Below are positions 14,908 through 22,890 of a stretch of DNA of 64,000 nt, piece after piece. The notes below the pieces were generated by a model that saw only the letters and a program-made list of their open reading frames with translations, searched no databases and was not told the origin of the DNA. A program made the translations under genes and the position numbers. This stretch comes from Paenibacillus timonensis (GTDB taxonomy: Bacteria; Bacillota; Bacilli; Paenibacillales; Paenibacillaceae). The first letter of the stretch is position 1. Every line of letters starts with the position of its first letter. The stretch spans positions 186,001 to 250,000 of the forward strand of contig NZ_WNZY01000003.1 of the NCBI RefSeq assembly GCF_009725205.1, in the 5' to 3' direction.

Positions 14908-15342
14908 CTACAATATCGTCCCCCATAGGTCGGGATCATTATCGGTAATCGCCTTCCAAAATGCTCGTTGTTCTTCAATACTCATATCAATTGGTTCATC
15001 TGGCGCATCCTGATCTAATGTAAGTATTAGTTCTCCGTCTTGGTATAATTCTTCATATAAATACCGTTCAAACTCTCTATACCGATTTTTCATGATTAGT
15101 CTTTCTCCACGCTCGATAAGGCTGACTGTAGAAGCTGGAAGCCTTACAAGCTTTCCGAGCTGTTCCTGACTAAGCCCATCATGAATCCTCTTCAATTTGA
15201 TTTGCTTATGCAGAGGTAAACTATCAGGTTCAATTAGTACTCTCTTTCGAGCATTGAAAATGCTCATAATATCATTTGGGTCTTCAACGTAATCCTTATG
15301 AAAGCCAAATTCGCCATATTTCTTTAGATCATCAAAGTCCAT
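14908..15342 (-). CDS. XRE-family regulator
   Basis: A 144-residue protein. The HTH lies at about residues 45-100: KQIKLKRIHDGLSQEQLGKL, then PASTVSLIERGERL. An acidic C-terminal tail follows, containing DEPIDMSIEEQRAFW. No peptidase or ligand domain is present. It is transcribed away from the 15784 gene across a 440-base regulatory gap and begins a leftward set with the two small genes downstream. It is a candidate lysis/lysogeny-type regulator. Confidence 0.7.
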   Translation of the reverse strand: MDFDDLKKYGEFGFHKDYVEDPNDIMSIFNARKRVLIEPDSLPLHKQIKLKRIHDGLSQEQLGKLVRLPASTVSLIERGERLIMKNRYREFERYLYEELYQDGELILTLDQDAPDEPIDMSIEEQRAFWKAITDNDPDLWGTIL

Positions 15343-15783
15343 AACATCAGTCCTTTAGTGTTATCGTGCCCCCTCCTGGTGAAAGGGGGCTATACAGGAA
15401 GGAGTAAACGACAAGGGGAACAGTTGACAGTTGTAAACCCTTAGCGTTACTGCTAACTTAACCATTACATCTGGATATTTCAACTACTATTTACTAATTT
15501 ATTTAGAAAATTATTCAGCTTCAGAATTACCATGATGAGTTTCCACTTACACCACTGGGCAGCTTAATAAGACCATAAGCGCGCCATTACTGGAGTTTCG
15601 GGCATTTAGGAATGAAATATCAAACAGGGGGAAGTCGGCTTCTCGATGTGGGGCTAGGCACAAAATCAAGTAATCACGTTATCATGGCTGGTTATACACC
15701 GATTGATAGCCGTGTAATTATCAAGTGCTAGCTGCACTGCTACATGATAAGATCACTATATAATGGGAATTGGGGGGCTTCAC
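15343..15783. other. Divergent intergenic region, no gene
   Basis: A 440-base gap between divergent genes. It holds a hairpin GCCCCC-tcctggtgaaa-GGGGGC near 15368 and a TATAAT at 15759-15764 in promoter position for the rightward gene. I see no open frame with a ribosome site. It probably carries the control region for both directions. Confidence 0.5.
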
Positions 15784-16110
15784 ATGAGGAAACCATTGAT
15801 CAATGAGGATGCATTCAGGAAGTATCTTGATAAGAATGTTAGCACCGTGGAGCAGGTTCGTGACTGCGTTTCCAGATGCAAAAGAGTCGAGCAAACGGAA
15901 GGCAGTCTATACGATCACTATTTAAATGATCGGGGTAGGTCGCTGTCGAAACGTCTTACCTACAGCAAGGATGACGCAGATAAGGGAGTTAAACCACTAC
16001 ACGGAATTCCATTCAGTGGAAGAAAGGGATATATATCTATATACGAAGGAACAGTATCGTTGAAGCAAGCCGTGATGTATTACTTTGACTTTCTAAAGCA
16101 ACAAGGATAA
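15784..16110 (+). CDS. Hypothetical basic protein
   Basis: A 108-residue basic protein with a helical N-terminal half and a beta-like region near ISIYEGTVSLKQAV. I chose the ATG at 15784, after TGGGGGGCTTCAC; the frame is open for 7 codons upstream. No family is recognised. It is followed by a structured intergenic repeat leading to the HEPN-motif gene. Confidence 0.55.
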   Translation: MRKPLINEDAFRKYLDKNVSTVEQVRDCVSRCKRVEQTEGSLYDHYLNDRGRSLSKRLTYSKDDADKGVKPLHGIPFSGRKGYISIYEGTVSLKQAVMYYFDFLKQQG

Positions 16111-16140
16111 TGTGGGGGGTCTTCGCTGCCAACCAAAGAG

Positions 16141-16304
16141 CTAAAACGCAGCTCGCCGCAAGCAGGCCTCCAAACAATTTGGGAGGCTTAGGACACATCT
16201 GTGTTTACAGTCGCTTCCGTAAAGGCAAGCCGCTCTGCGGTCGCTATCAGCCCTTTGCCGTGCTTACGTTTTATCGTAAATCATTCTATAGTAAAGGGAA
16301 TTAA
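16141..16304 (+). repeat. Structured intergenic repeat, copy A
   Basis: About 160 bases upstream of the HEPN-motif gene resemble 17226-17385. Shared blocks include GCAGGCCT..AAAC, AAGCCGCT..GCGGTCGCTATC, CGTGCTTACGTTT and AATCATTCT.TAGT.AAGGGA. A hairpin CCTCC/GGAGG here corresponds to CCTTC/GAAGG in copy B, a compensatory change. CCGC/GCGG and CGTAA/TTACG pairings also recur. It looks like a conserved 5'-leader RNA or structured repeat. Confidence 0.6.
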
Positions 16305-16337
16305 TAAATAGTTAATAAATAAGGGAGATGATGCCAA

Positions 16338-17225
16338 ATGTCCACACTGTTAAAGCTGATCGAAGAGGCCAATATACCTCTCTCTTTCTTTTGTGAAAAG
16401 CTTGGATTAAACGTGGAAGAGATACAGAACATAGCGTCAACACACGATGACGATGCACAAATGGATTTGTATTTTCACTTTATCACTGTCCTCAATGATG
16501 AAGACCTTCTACCGAAGTTGATGGAATTCTATGCTCCATTTGTTTCGGATAAGGATGAACTTGCCGCGTTCATTTCTTCTGCCTTGCGACTACGGAGTAA
16601 TCCTGTCCCACGCAGAATGCTAAATAGCGCTCATAGGCTCATTACCTTGGCTGATCAAATGGATGAAGTTCGTCCAGGCAAAGACTCTCTGAAGATATTC
16701 TATTATGTCGTATGCATTGAATCTCTTTATTTCCTTCGTAACGGGGATGCGGAGAATAAGACATTAACGATAGTTGACTTCTTTACCAACTACATAGAGG
16801 AACATGATCAGCAACTCATTATGGATCGATTCCACCGAAATCTTGCAGACGAAAAGTACAATGTCCATCAACGTCCAGATGAAACATACGATGAATATCT
16901 GGAGCGCCTAAACACATCGGTTGACCGCACCTTCAATACGCGAGTGTCAATGGACGTCTTCGCTAGGGTTATTAACGAAATTAGGAATTGTTTTGCCCAC
17001 GAGGGAGACTATTGGAATTTCCATTTTGCTTCTGGGAGCCATAGTGTGATGAATTCATTAATTGTAGCGGAAAATCAAGTTGAATCTGGACTCAAGAGAA
17101 AACGGATTATCGAAGGATTGAAACGGATTTACTCCGTCGATCTAACATACGAGCAATTTAAGGCAGCTTGCATTCGGGGATACCTTCAATTCATAAGAGC
17201 CTACTACAAAACAATTAATGAATAG
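16338..17225 (+). CDS. HEPN-motif protein, putative RNase-type defence protein
   Basis: A 295-residue helical protein. Residues 216-221 (RNCFAH) fit the R-x4-H active motif of HEPN ribonucleases, preceded by a long helical bundle and followed by a second helical segment. The N-terminal 40 residues resemble a degenerate HTH. HEPN proteins frequently act in abortive infection or toxin systems, cutting RNA. The ATG has a GGGAGATGATGCCAA site. It is preceded by structured repeat A. No adjacent antitoxin (MNT nucleotidyltransferase) is seen. The motif is visible; the toxic role is inferred. Confidence 0.55.
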   Translation: MSTLLKLIEEANIPLSFFCEKLGLNVEEIQNIASTHDDDAQMDLYFHFITVLNDEDLLPKLMEFYAPFVSDKDELAAFISSALRLRSNPVPRRMLNSAHRLITLADQMDEVRPGKDSLKIFYYVVCIESLYFLRNGDAENKTLTIVDFFTNYIEEHDQQLIMDRFHRNLADEKYNVHQRPDETYDEYLERLNTSVDRTFNTRVSMDVFARVINEIRNCFAHEGDYWNFHFASGSHSVMNSLIVAENQVESGLKRKRIIEGLKRIYSVDLTYEQFKAACIRGYLQFIRAYYKTINE

Positions 17226-17385
17226 TCGCTTGCCGCTGGGCAGGCCTTCAAACGGGGTTTGAAGGGCGTGGATAGCTTGTGGTGCAATTAATCGCATCGT
17301 AAAGGGCAAGCCGCTTCGCGGTCGCTATCGCGCCCCTTGACGTGCTTACGTTTGATCTTTAATCATTCTGTAGTGAAGGGAGTTA
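17226..17385 (+). repeat. Structured intergenic repeat, copy B
   Basis: The second copy of the repeat at 16141-16304, directly upstream of the membrane-protein gene. The CCTTCAAA-cgggg-TTTGAAGG hairpin (17245-17265) is perfect. The CCGC-ttc-GCGG and AAGGGC/GCCCCTT pairings maintain the same fold as copy A despite base changes. Confidence 0.6.
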
Positions 17386-17391
17386 ATGTAC

Positions 17392-17949
17392 ATGGAAATG
17401 AAGCCAGTAGAATGGGTTACATCCATACTAGCTGTTGTAGCTATCGTCATAAGTGCATTTTCATGGTGGATTGCCCGCCGAAACACTATTGCTATGGAAA
17501 AGAGCGCTGTTGCTGCGGAAAGGAGTGCAGCGGCTGCTATTGAATCCACCGAGCATACCAGGAAGCAATATGAAGCATTCCAAGAAAAGGAACTTCAGCG
17601 GCGGGAATCATTCAGAAGTCTGTACATAAAACGTCTTGTTAAGACAGCAAGGCAGATTCATGATGCTGTCCTTGGAAAGTACCAAGTGGATTCCCCGTTC
17701 GCCCGTAAACCTGTGATAATCGATTGGGAATCCATAAGGAACGTACCACAGGAAATCATATTTGCCGATGAAATCATGATTGATATCTTTACCGCTGAAG
17801 AACGGGAGCAGATTGATCGTGCTTGGAGTAGCCTGAACCACCTTATAGATGAATATGGGATTGATGACGTGGAACGCAATGGAATTGGTTTCGCGGGACA
17901 AGTAATCGGGGACTTTCATCGCCTTATCCAGATGTTTGAAAGCAAATAA
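17392..17949 (+). CDS. Membrane-anchored coiled-coil protein, hypothetical
   Basis: A 185-residue protein with one N-terminal membrane helix (about residues 6-28), then an Ala/Glu-rich coiled-coil segment (30-70) and a soluble domain with conserved-looking acidic residues (FADEIMIDIFTAEEREQIDR). I chose the second ATG (17392), nine bases after GGGAG. No family is recognised. The architecture is common among phage-defence membrane effectors and sensors. Preceded by structured repeat B, like the HEPN gene, so the two may be coregulated. Confidence 0.55.
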   Translation: MEMKPVEWVTSILAVVAIVISAFSWWIARRNTIAMEKSAVAAERSAAAAIESTEHTRKQYEAFQEKELQRRESFRSLYIKRLVKTARQIHDAVLGKYQVDSPFARKPVIIDWESIRNVPQEIIFADEIMIDIFTAEEREQIDRAWSSLNHLIDEYGIDDVERNGIGFAGQVIGDFHRLIQMFESK

Positions 17950-18294
17950 AATGGGATTGGCCGCCACCACCACCTACAAGCTTCTAGACTCGCTGTGCGT
18001 TAATCCAGATATGAATAGACCTGCTCTCCCGCGCTATCGCTTGTAGAGTGAATACCCTATGTAATCAAGGTTACGGATGATGATTACTCCATGACTAAAA
18101 GACTAAATTGTTCACTGTACCCATGTGAAGATATATTCTGGTCTGGCGACAAGACTATAAAAGAACCGAAATGAAAATATAGGATTGGTATACCGCATTG
18201 CCGCTCCAGTTCACCCTATACCATTTTAGTTTCTTTTCAACTTAAATTGAACTTCATAATCTTGAGGTTAGAATAATTAAGGAGATGATCTCCC
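17950..18294. other. Intergenic region, no gene
   Basis: About 345 bases with no credible open frame. It contains an inverted repeat GGTATA...TATACC near 18188-18232 followed by ATTTTAGTTTCTTTT, which may end transcription, and a GCGCTATCGC segment near 18032 that weakly recalls the structured repeats. Confidence 0.4.
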
Positions 18295-18627
18295 ATTAAA
18301 CCATTGCCCACCGTTATTTCACTTCGTGATGCAGTAAATGCAGTAATCACTAGCAATAAGGCGGATAAGTATTCGCCACAGCGATTTGTTCAGCTCACTA
18401 CCGTACAAAATCAAGAACTTGTTTCAGCGTGCAGTAAACTCATTTTGAAAACAGAAGCTCTATCTAAGTTGTATGATGCTTTTCAGAACCATCCTGACTT
18501 ACTTACAATTGAAGACTTTGTCGCTAGGTATGGAGAACAGTGGGGCTTCTCTTCCGAAGTTATTGATGAAGCGCGAATAAGATCATCCGAATTTGACTCT
18601 TGGGTGAATCATAAGAGGTACGATTAG
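18295..18627 (+). CDS. Hypothetical protein with non-ATG start
   Basis: A 110-residue soluble protein (107 from TTG 18304), helical and acidic at its C-terminus. The only good ribosome site, AAGGAGATGATC, is 10 bases from an ATT codon at 18295 and 19 from the TTG. Either ATT is used (as in infC-type genes) or an ATG was mutated. No family is recognised. Confidence 0.5.
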   Translation: MKPLPTVISLRDAVNAVITSNKADKYSPQRFVQLTTVQNQELVSACSKLILKTEALSKLYDAFQNHPDLLTIEDFVARYGEQWGFSSEVIDEARIRSSEFDSWVNHKRYD

Positions 18628-18677
18628 CATATACATAAGTTAAGCCATGGTCCCCTTGAGAAAGGAGACCGAGTAAG

Positions 18678-18779
18678 ATGGATCATACACTGCTTTTCGT
18701 ACTCATGATATTCTTGCTATCTTTTGAGCGAATCGAAATTACAATCGGCATTAAGCGACAAGGCAAACGTAGAAAATAA
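18678..18779 (+). CDS. Tiny single-span membrane protein (33 aa)
   Basis: A 33-residue peptide with one hydrophobic segment (TLLFVLMIFLLSF) and a basic tail (KRQGKRRK). The ATG at 18678 follows AAAGGAGACCGAGTAAG. The architecture resembles type I toxin or holin-like mini-proteins, but no antisense RNA is proven. Confidence 0.45.
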   Translation: MDHTLLFVLMIFLLSFERIEITIGIKRQGKRRK

Positions 18780-18827
18780 AGCATAGTTGCAACGGGCTTT
18801 TATTCGCGAACAAATTAATATAAGTGG

Positions 18828-18870
18828 ATCATGGCGGCTGTTACCTCATTCAGGGGGGTACAGTCGCCAT
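18828..18870 (+). ncRNA. Long hairpin, possible small RNA
   Basis: CATGGCGGCTGTTACC and GGTACAGTCGCCATG form a roughly 15-pair stem with a short loop. Immediately downstream is a classical terminator, so a short structured transcript is plausible. No promoter was identified. Confidence 0.3.
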
Positions 18871-18883
18871 GAAAGCAAAATAT

Positions 18884-18925
18884 AACAAACACGCTTGAAC
18901 CTTGAGCGTGTTTGCTGTTTTTGTT
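18884..18925 (+). terminator. Rho-independent terminator
   Basis: AAACACGCT-tgaacctt-GAGCGTGTTT is followed by GCTGTTTTTGTTG. It closes the transcript of the 33-aa gene and the long hairpin. Confidence 0.8.
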
Positions 18926-19108
18926 GTTAATGATGGCATTTGAGCTGAAAATAAAAAAGCCGCTATCCTTGTCTGATAAAATTTCACCGACTTTTCAAAC
19001 GGCCTTCTCTGATGAAGAAGGGCTTGCTACCAGAATTGCGTATAAACCGACACCATTACTAGAATTCTGTAAAGCAGTTCGCATCCAACCATGATTATTC
19101 GCCCTTCC

Positions 19109-19744
19109 TTATCGTGGTAATGTAAAGCCCAAAAATCCCCGCTTCTTTGTTTCTTCAGTGTCTTCAGCAACTGATTCTTGTTCAAATACTTGATCGACCG
19201 CTAGCTTTGCCCTTTCACCCCCGCCTTTATTCGTATCTTCGTTGTATACCTCATCCTTGTCTTCCTCAACAACTTCAACGACAATTGCCTTACGCTTCAA
19301 GGTAATGAAGTCCTTTCCCGCTTTATCCACTTCCCAGCCTGTCTGAACCAAATGCTCATTTAGGTAATCTCGCGCCGCCATCGTACTAACCACTTGCTTA
19401 GCGATCCTGCCGCCGATTGCATCGCAGTGCGATGACGTATTGGATAGTGTAACCTCACTTACATCGTCTGATTGCTGCCGAAGATAATCTTGAATCCTGG
19501 TGATGACTGCCTCCTTAGCTACCGATCCAATCGTAGCTCTTGGTTTAAGTGCCGCTGTCAAAGATTCAACAGTATGGATGAGAATCCATTTCCCATCATG
19601 TGCGATATGATGCCCCTCCGTGGCAATGATCTCGATATCCTGAATAACAGGAACATCTCGGATACTTGCCTGCCTGAACTCATCAAGTGCTTTCTCGCAG
19701 AAGAATACTCCGCTTTCTCGAACCATTGCATAAAGTGTACTCAT
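19109..19744 (-). CDS. Hypothetical soluble protein with charged tail
   Basis: A 211-residue protein with a globular first half (mixed alpha/beta), a central region with Cys/His residues (SSHCDAIGGRIAK), and an acidic, Gly-containing linker ending in a hydrophobic tail (RGFLGFTLPR). The ATG has GGAGGCGGCAACA upstream. No family is recognised. It lies alone on the minus strand, divergent from the regulator at 19892. Confidence 0.55.
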   Translation of the reverse strand: MSTLYAMVRESGVFFCEKALDEFRQASIRDVPVIQDIEIIATEGHHIAHDGKWILIHTVESLTAALKPRATIGSVAKEAVITRIQDYLRQQSDDVSEVTLSNTSSHCDAIGGRIAKQVVSTMAARDYLNEHLVQTGWEVDKAGKDFITLKRKAIVVEVVEEDKDEVYNEDTNKGGGERAKLAVDQVFEQESVAEDTEETKKRGFLGFTLPR

Positions 19745-19891
19745 TGTTGCCGCCTCCTAAGATTGTAGTTACTGACCTCGGGAAATAGACTACCATGGAT
19801 ATAAAGGAAATCTAGCACATTTAAAGAATATTACTTTATACTCTTTATCCAAATCAGTTACACGATAAATATGAACATGAAAGGAGATCTT

Positions 19892-20518
19892 ATGTTCAAG
19901 AAAAATGGCGATTACAAAGGTCAGTTACTTTATGGAGATAAGCTTCTGCATTTTCATACATTAGGCAACGGTCAGAAACTTGGATACATTAGGGAGCTGT
20001 TAGAAGAAGAGTATGGCGCGGAGTTCTCCAGGGGACGGGTTGCCAAAGCTGTTGGACTTACACATCAGGGGCTATACTACTTAGAAATGAATAGTAAAGG
20101 AAATCCCAGGGAAGGCACATTGAACAAGCTGATTGAGTTATACAATATCCCGCATTCGTTGCTTAGAGATAGTAACGATAAGATCAAAGGCAAGTTCAGG
20201 GGTGATCCCGCCCCCATCTTCATCGGCAAGCCAGAAGATCATGTCATGTACCTTAAGGATGTACAGGAACAACGGGCTAGCATGGAGGATTCATTGCGCA
20301 ATTACACTCCGTCAACGGATGATCTGTTGGAAGTTGATTTTGAAATGCTCGCCTACATAACAGGCACCCCAATTATACACAAGAAGGATCGATACGCTCG
20401 CCGAGTTAGGCTAACACTGGAAGATATTCAAACGCTTGAAGGAATCATCGGAACTCAAATCGAAATTATTGCAAGCCGCAGGGAAGCACTAGAACTTCTG
20501 CGCAAAGAGGATGAATAG
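19892..20518 (+). CDS. XRE-type regulator with C-terminal extension
   Basis: A 208-residue protein. About residues 25-85 form an XRE-like HTH (YIRELLEEEYGAEFSRGRVA, then LTHQGLYYLEMNSKG) with a long first turn. The C-terminal half is helical and charged. I chose ATG 19892 after AAAGGAGATCTT rather than the frame start at 19871. It precedes the primase gene and may control replication of the element. Confidence 0.65.
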   Translation: MFKKNGDYKGQLLYGDKLLHFHTLGNGQKLGYIRELLEEEYGAEFSRGRVAKAVGLTHQGLYYLEMNSKGNPREGTLNKLIELYNIPHSLLRDSNDKIKGKFRGDPAPIFIGKPEDHVMYLKDVQEQRASMEDSLRNYTPSTDDLLEVDFEMLAYITGTPIIHKKDRYARRVRLTLEDIQTLEGIIGTQIEIIASRREALELLRKEDE

Positions 20519-20562
20519 GGAAACGCTCGCGGCCAACGGCTGACGGGCGTTTCCTCATTTAC
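20517..20562 (+). terminator. Hairpin after the XRE gene
   Basis: GGAAACGCTCG...CGGGCGTTTCC forms a strong stem; the following tract (TCATTTA) is only weakly T-rich, so attenuation is as likely as full termination. Confidence 0.5.
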
Positions 20563-20729
20563 AGGAATCATTCCTACTCCAGGACTTGACAAATAAAATT
20601 ACAAGGGGTTACAGGTTATGTATCAGCGATAGAGGGGCGCCTCGACAAGTCATGATTCCGTCACCTTGCATGATTTCGCTGGTTCCACAATCAACGGTGA
20701 CAGAGTATTCGATGAAAGGTGACATGAAA

Positions 20730-22736
20730 ATGAAGATCAAAGTTCGGATAAGTAATGAGGAGTTCGCCAACAAGGAACAAGCATTGGAACGTACGGGGGG
20801 ATTCAAAGCAGGATGGGCAGCAACAGACACCAACCTCACCGTCGAGGAATTAGCTGCGAAGTGGATTTCAGGCTACAGCATTCTGCCAGCTAAGATGCGC
20901 GGCAAGAAATCAGAAGATGATAATTGGACCAATCAGCAAGTGTTCGCCGTCGATTTCGACAATGAAAACGGCGATAAGGAACGTGTCAGCGATGATTACT
21001 ACGTGACTCATGAGGAAGCACTTGAAATGGCCAGGCAAGCAGGTCTATCCCCCGCCTTCATTTACAGCAGCTTCTCTTCGTCAGAAATTCATCAGAAGTT
21101 CCGCATGGTATTCATTCTTAACGATGAGATTACGACGAAGCAACAGCACAATGAAGTAACAACGAGGCTTTATTCGGCATTCATGAAAGGTGGATACGTA
21201 ATCGCCGATACCAAGTGTAGTGACCTTAGCCGAATCTACTACGGCGGTAGGAACCTGCTCTATCAGGACTACGACGCTGTAACGATGCTTTCTAAAGTGA
21301 TGAAGCTTGGAGTATCCGATGTACACTGTATCAGTAGGCTCCGTAGTAAACGTGGCATCGATGGTATTCGCATGAATGACTACATCCCCGCATCTCTCAT
21401 GCATTCGGATGATGTGCGCGGCGTAACAACTTCAGCAATGACGGCGCTTATCAATGGTGATCCGCATAAGTTGAGGGAGATTATCCATAATGGAGTGGAC
21501 AGTACATTATATATAAAAGAAAATACAGGTACTGTCCACACCAATATAAATCCATATCGAGTAATAAAGCAGTTCCCCTTGCACCATATCCTCGGTGTTC
21601 CGCTGAACGTAGCTTTCCGCTGTATCATGCATGGACATTTGGATACTCATCCATCGGCGAATGTGCAGTTGCGTAAGGATGGTACATATGCGTATTACTG
21701 TCATGGTTGTTACGGGGAAGGTAACGGGCAATCTCTGATCGACCTGATCATGGAAGCTACTGGCTGTGGCATTGGAGAGACTGTCGCATTTGCAGAAACG
21801 GCATTCGATATTAGCTTACAAACGGATCATCAGCTCATATGCCGTAGACGTTGTGACCACATTCTACGATTCATTGATTCGCATACTTTCCGCACTGGTA
21901 AGTGGGAACCGCTGTATCTTCACATGAAACGGAAGAAGTTACTCGGACATTATCGCTACTATGTAGAACAGTCTGCGCTCTACACCCCAAGTGAGTCGAT
22001 GTTAGGCGAAGGCATTCCCACGCTATACCAGTCCGTTCGTGAAACCGCAGATCGCATGGATGATTTCAGTTTCGCTTACTGTTCTGGCATAGATAAGAAT
22101 AGCGTCTCTAAAAAGCGTAATGAGTTGGCTGACCTTGGGTTGATAGGTAAAAGCACAAACATGGATCATCCAGCTTACGCTAAGGCGAAGGCATATCAGC
22201 GCAGACAAGGGAATGAATTTCATAAGGAATTCTTGTTCATCCCTGAACTTACAATTGAGATCCTGGATTTTGCCTTGGATCAGATTGTTCGCTCAAAGAC
22301 CGCAGGCGAAAGGGCCAAGTTCAGAACCAAAGCCTCTGTGGTAACGGCTAGAGGTGAGGAAGCATCCAATCGCATCTTCGCTCAATCGGCAGGCAAGGAG
22401 CTATCCAAATATCACAACGATTTTATTACCTTTATGATGCGTACGACCACACGACTATGCAGTAAAGGATGGACAACCGAGGATGAGATTATCGAGGAGA
22501 TCATTCGTACATCTAAGCATAAAGGGGTTAAATCGCTGGTAGGGCAGTTCAGACCGCTTCTTACAAATGGGGAATGCTTTACACTAGAGCTTGTGAGCAA
22601 AGAGTTACGTAACAAACTGAACCTACCTGAGTCGTTGCCGACCCGCAAGAAGATTATTGTGAAGATCGATAATAGTGAAAACCATCTGACTACAAATGAT
22701 CTCGATTTGATTCTGTTCGGCCATATTGCATCGTAA
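20730..22736 (+). CDS. AEP-type primase with CHC2-like zinc finger, replication protein
   Basis: A 668-residue protein. The N-terminal domain has primase-polymerase (AEP) motifs: FAVDFDN (Asp75/Asp77), SSSEIHQKFR (His121) and IADTKCSDLSRIYYGG (Asp160, Arg168). Next is a zinc-binding region with Cys298-x2-His301 and Cys324-x2-Cys327, like DnaG CHC2 fingers. The C-terminal third contains a winged-helix-like stretch (SGIDKNSVSKKRNELADLGLI). I chose ATG 20730, seven bases after AGGTGA; the frame is open 48 codons further upstream. It probably initiates or primes replication of the excised element. No helicase domain was seen. Confidence 0.75.
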   Translation: MKIKVRISNEEFANKEQALERTGGFKAGWAATDTNLTVEELAAKWISGYSILPAKMRGKKSEDDNWTNQQVFAVDFDNENGDKERVSDDYYVTHEEALEMARQAGLSPAFIYSSFSSSEIHQKFRMVFILNDEITTKQQHNEVTTRLYSAFMKGGYVIADTKCSDLSRIYYGGRNLLYQDYDAVTMLSKVMKLGVSDVHCISRLRSKRGIDGIRMNDYIPASLMHSDDVRGVTTSAMTALINGDPHKLREIIHNGVDSTLYIKENTGTVHTNINPYRVIKQFPLHHILGVPLNVAFRCIMHGHLDTHPSANVQLRKDGTYAYYCHGCYGEGNGQSLIDLIMEATGCGIGETVAFAETAFDISLQTDHQLICRRRCDHILRFIDSHTFRTGKWEPLYLHMKRKKLLGHYRYYVEQSALYTPSESMLGEGIPTLYQSVRETADRMDDFSFAYCSGIDKNSVSKKRNELADLGLIGKSTNMDHPAYAKAKAYQRRQGNEFHKEFLFIPELTIEILDFALDQIVRSKTAGERAKFRTKASVVTARGEEASNRIFAQSAGKELSKYHNDFITFMMRTTTRLCSKGWTTEDEIIEEIIRTSKHKGVKSLVGQFRPLLTNGECFTLELVSKELRNKLNLPESLPTRKKIIVKIDNSENHLTTNDLDLILFGHIAS

Positions 22737-22803
22737 TTCCCCCCTCTGTTCCAGTGGGAACGTATTGAGGCCTCCCCTGCCCCCGCCAGATCATTCGACC
22801 TTG

Positions 22804-22890
22804 GAAACGGATAAGTGTCGATATATAACTACCCGTCAAGACTGAGATGAATCGCTATCGCTCAGTCTTGACTGGCTTTATCCGTTAATC
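22804..22890. repeat. Nested palindromes downstream of the primase gene
   Basis: Outer arms AACGGATAA and TTATCCGTT enclose an 11-bp perfect hairpin TCAAGACTGAG/CTCAGTCTTGA with a CGATAG-type inner loop. It lies between the convergent primase and DUF4238 genes. It could be a bidirectional terminator or part of a replication origin next to the primase gene. Confidence 0.55.

Larger units (their letters stand above)
18780..19108. other. Intergenic region with two hairpins, no clear gene
   Basis: This region carries the long hairpin and terminator listed separately. After them, an open frame at 18912-19094 lacks a ribosome site. A T-run on the minus strand (AAAAAAG at 18951-18957) may mark a terminator for the leftward 19109 gene. 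Confidence 0.4.

Noticed and set aside
18912-19094. A 60-codon plus-strand frame between the terminator and the 19109 gene
   Set aside because: No ribosome site; it starts inside the T-run of a strong terminator.
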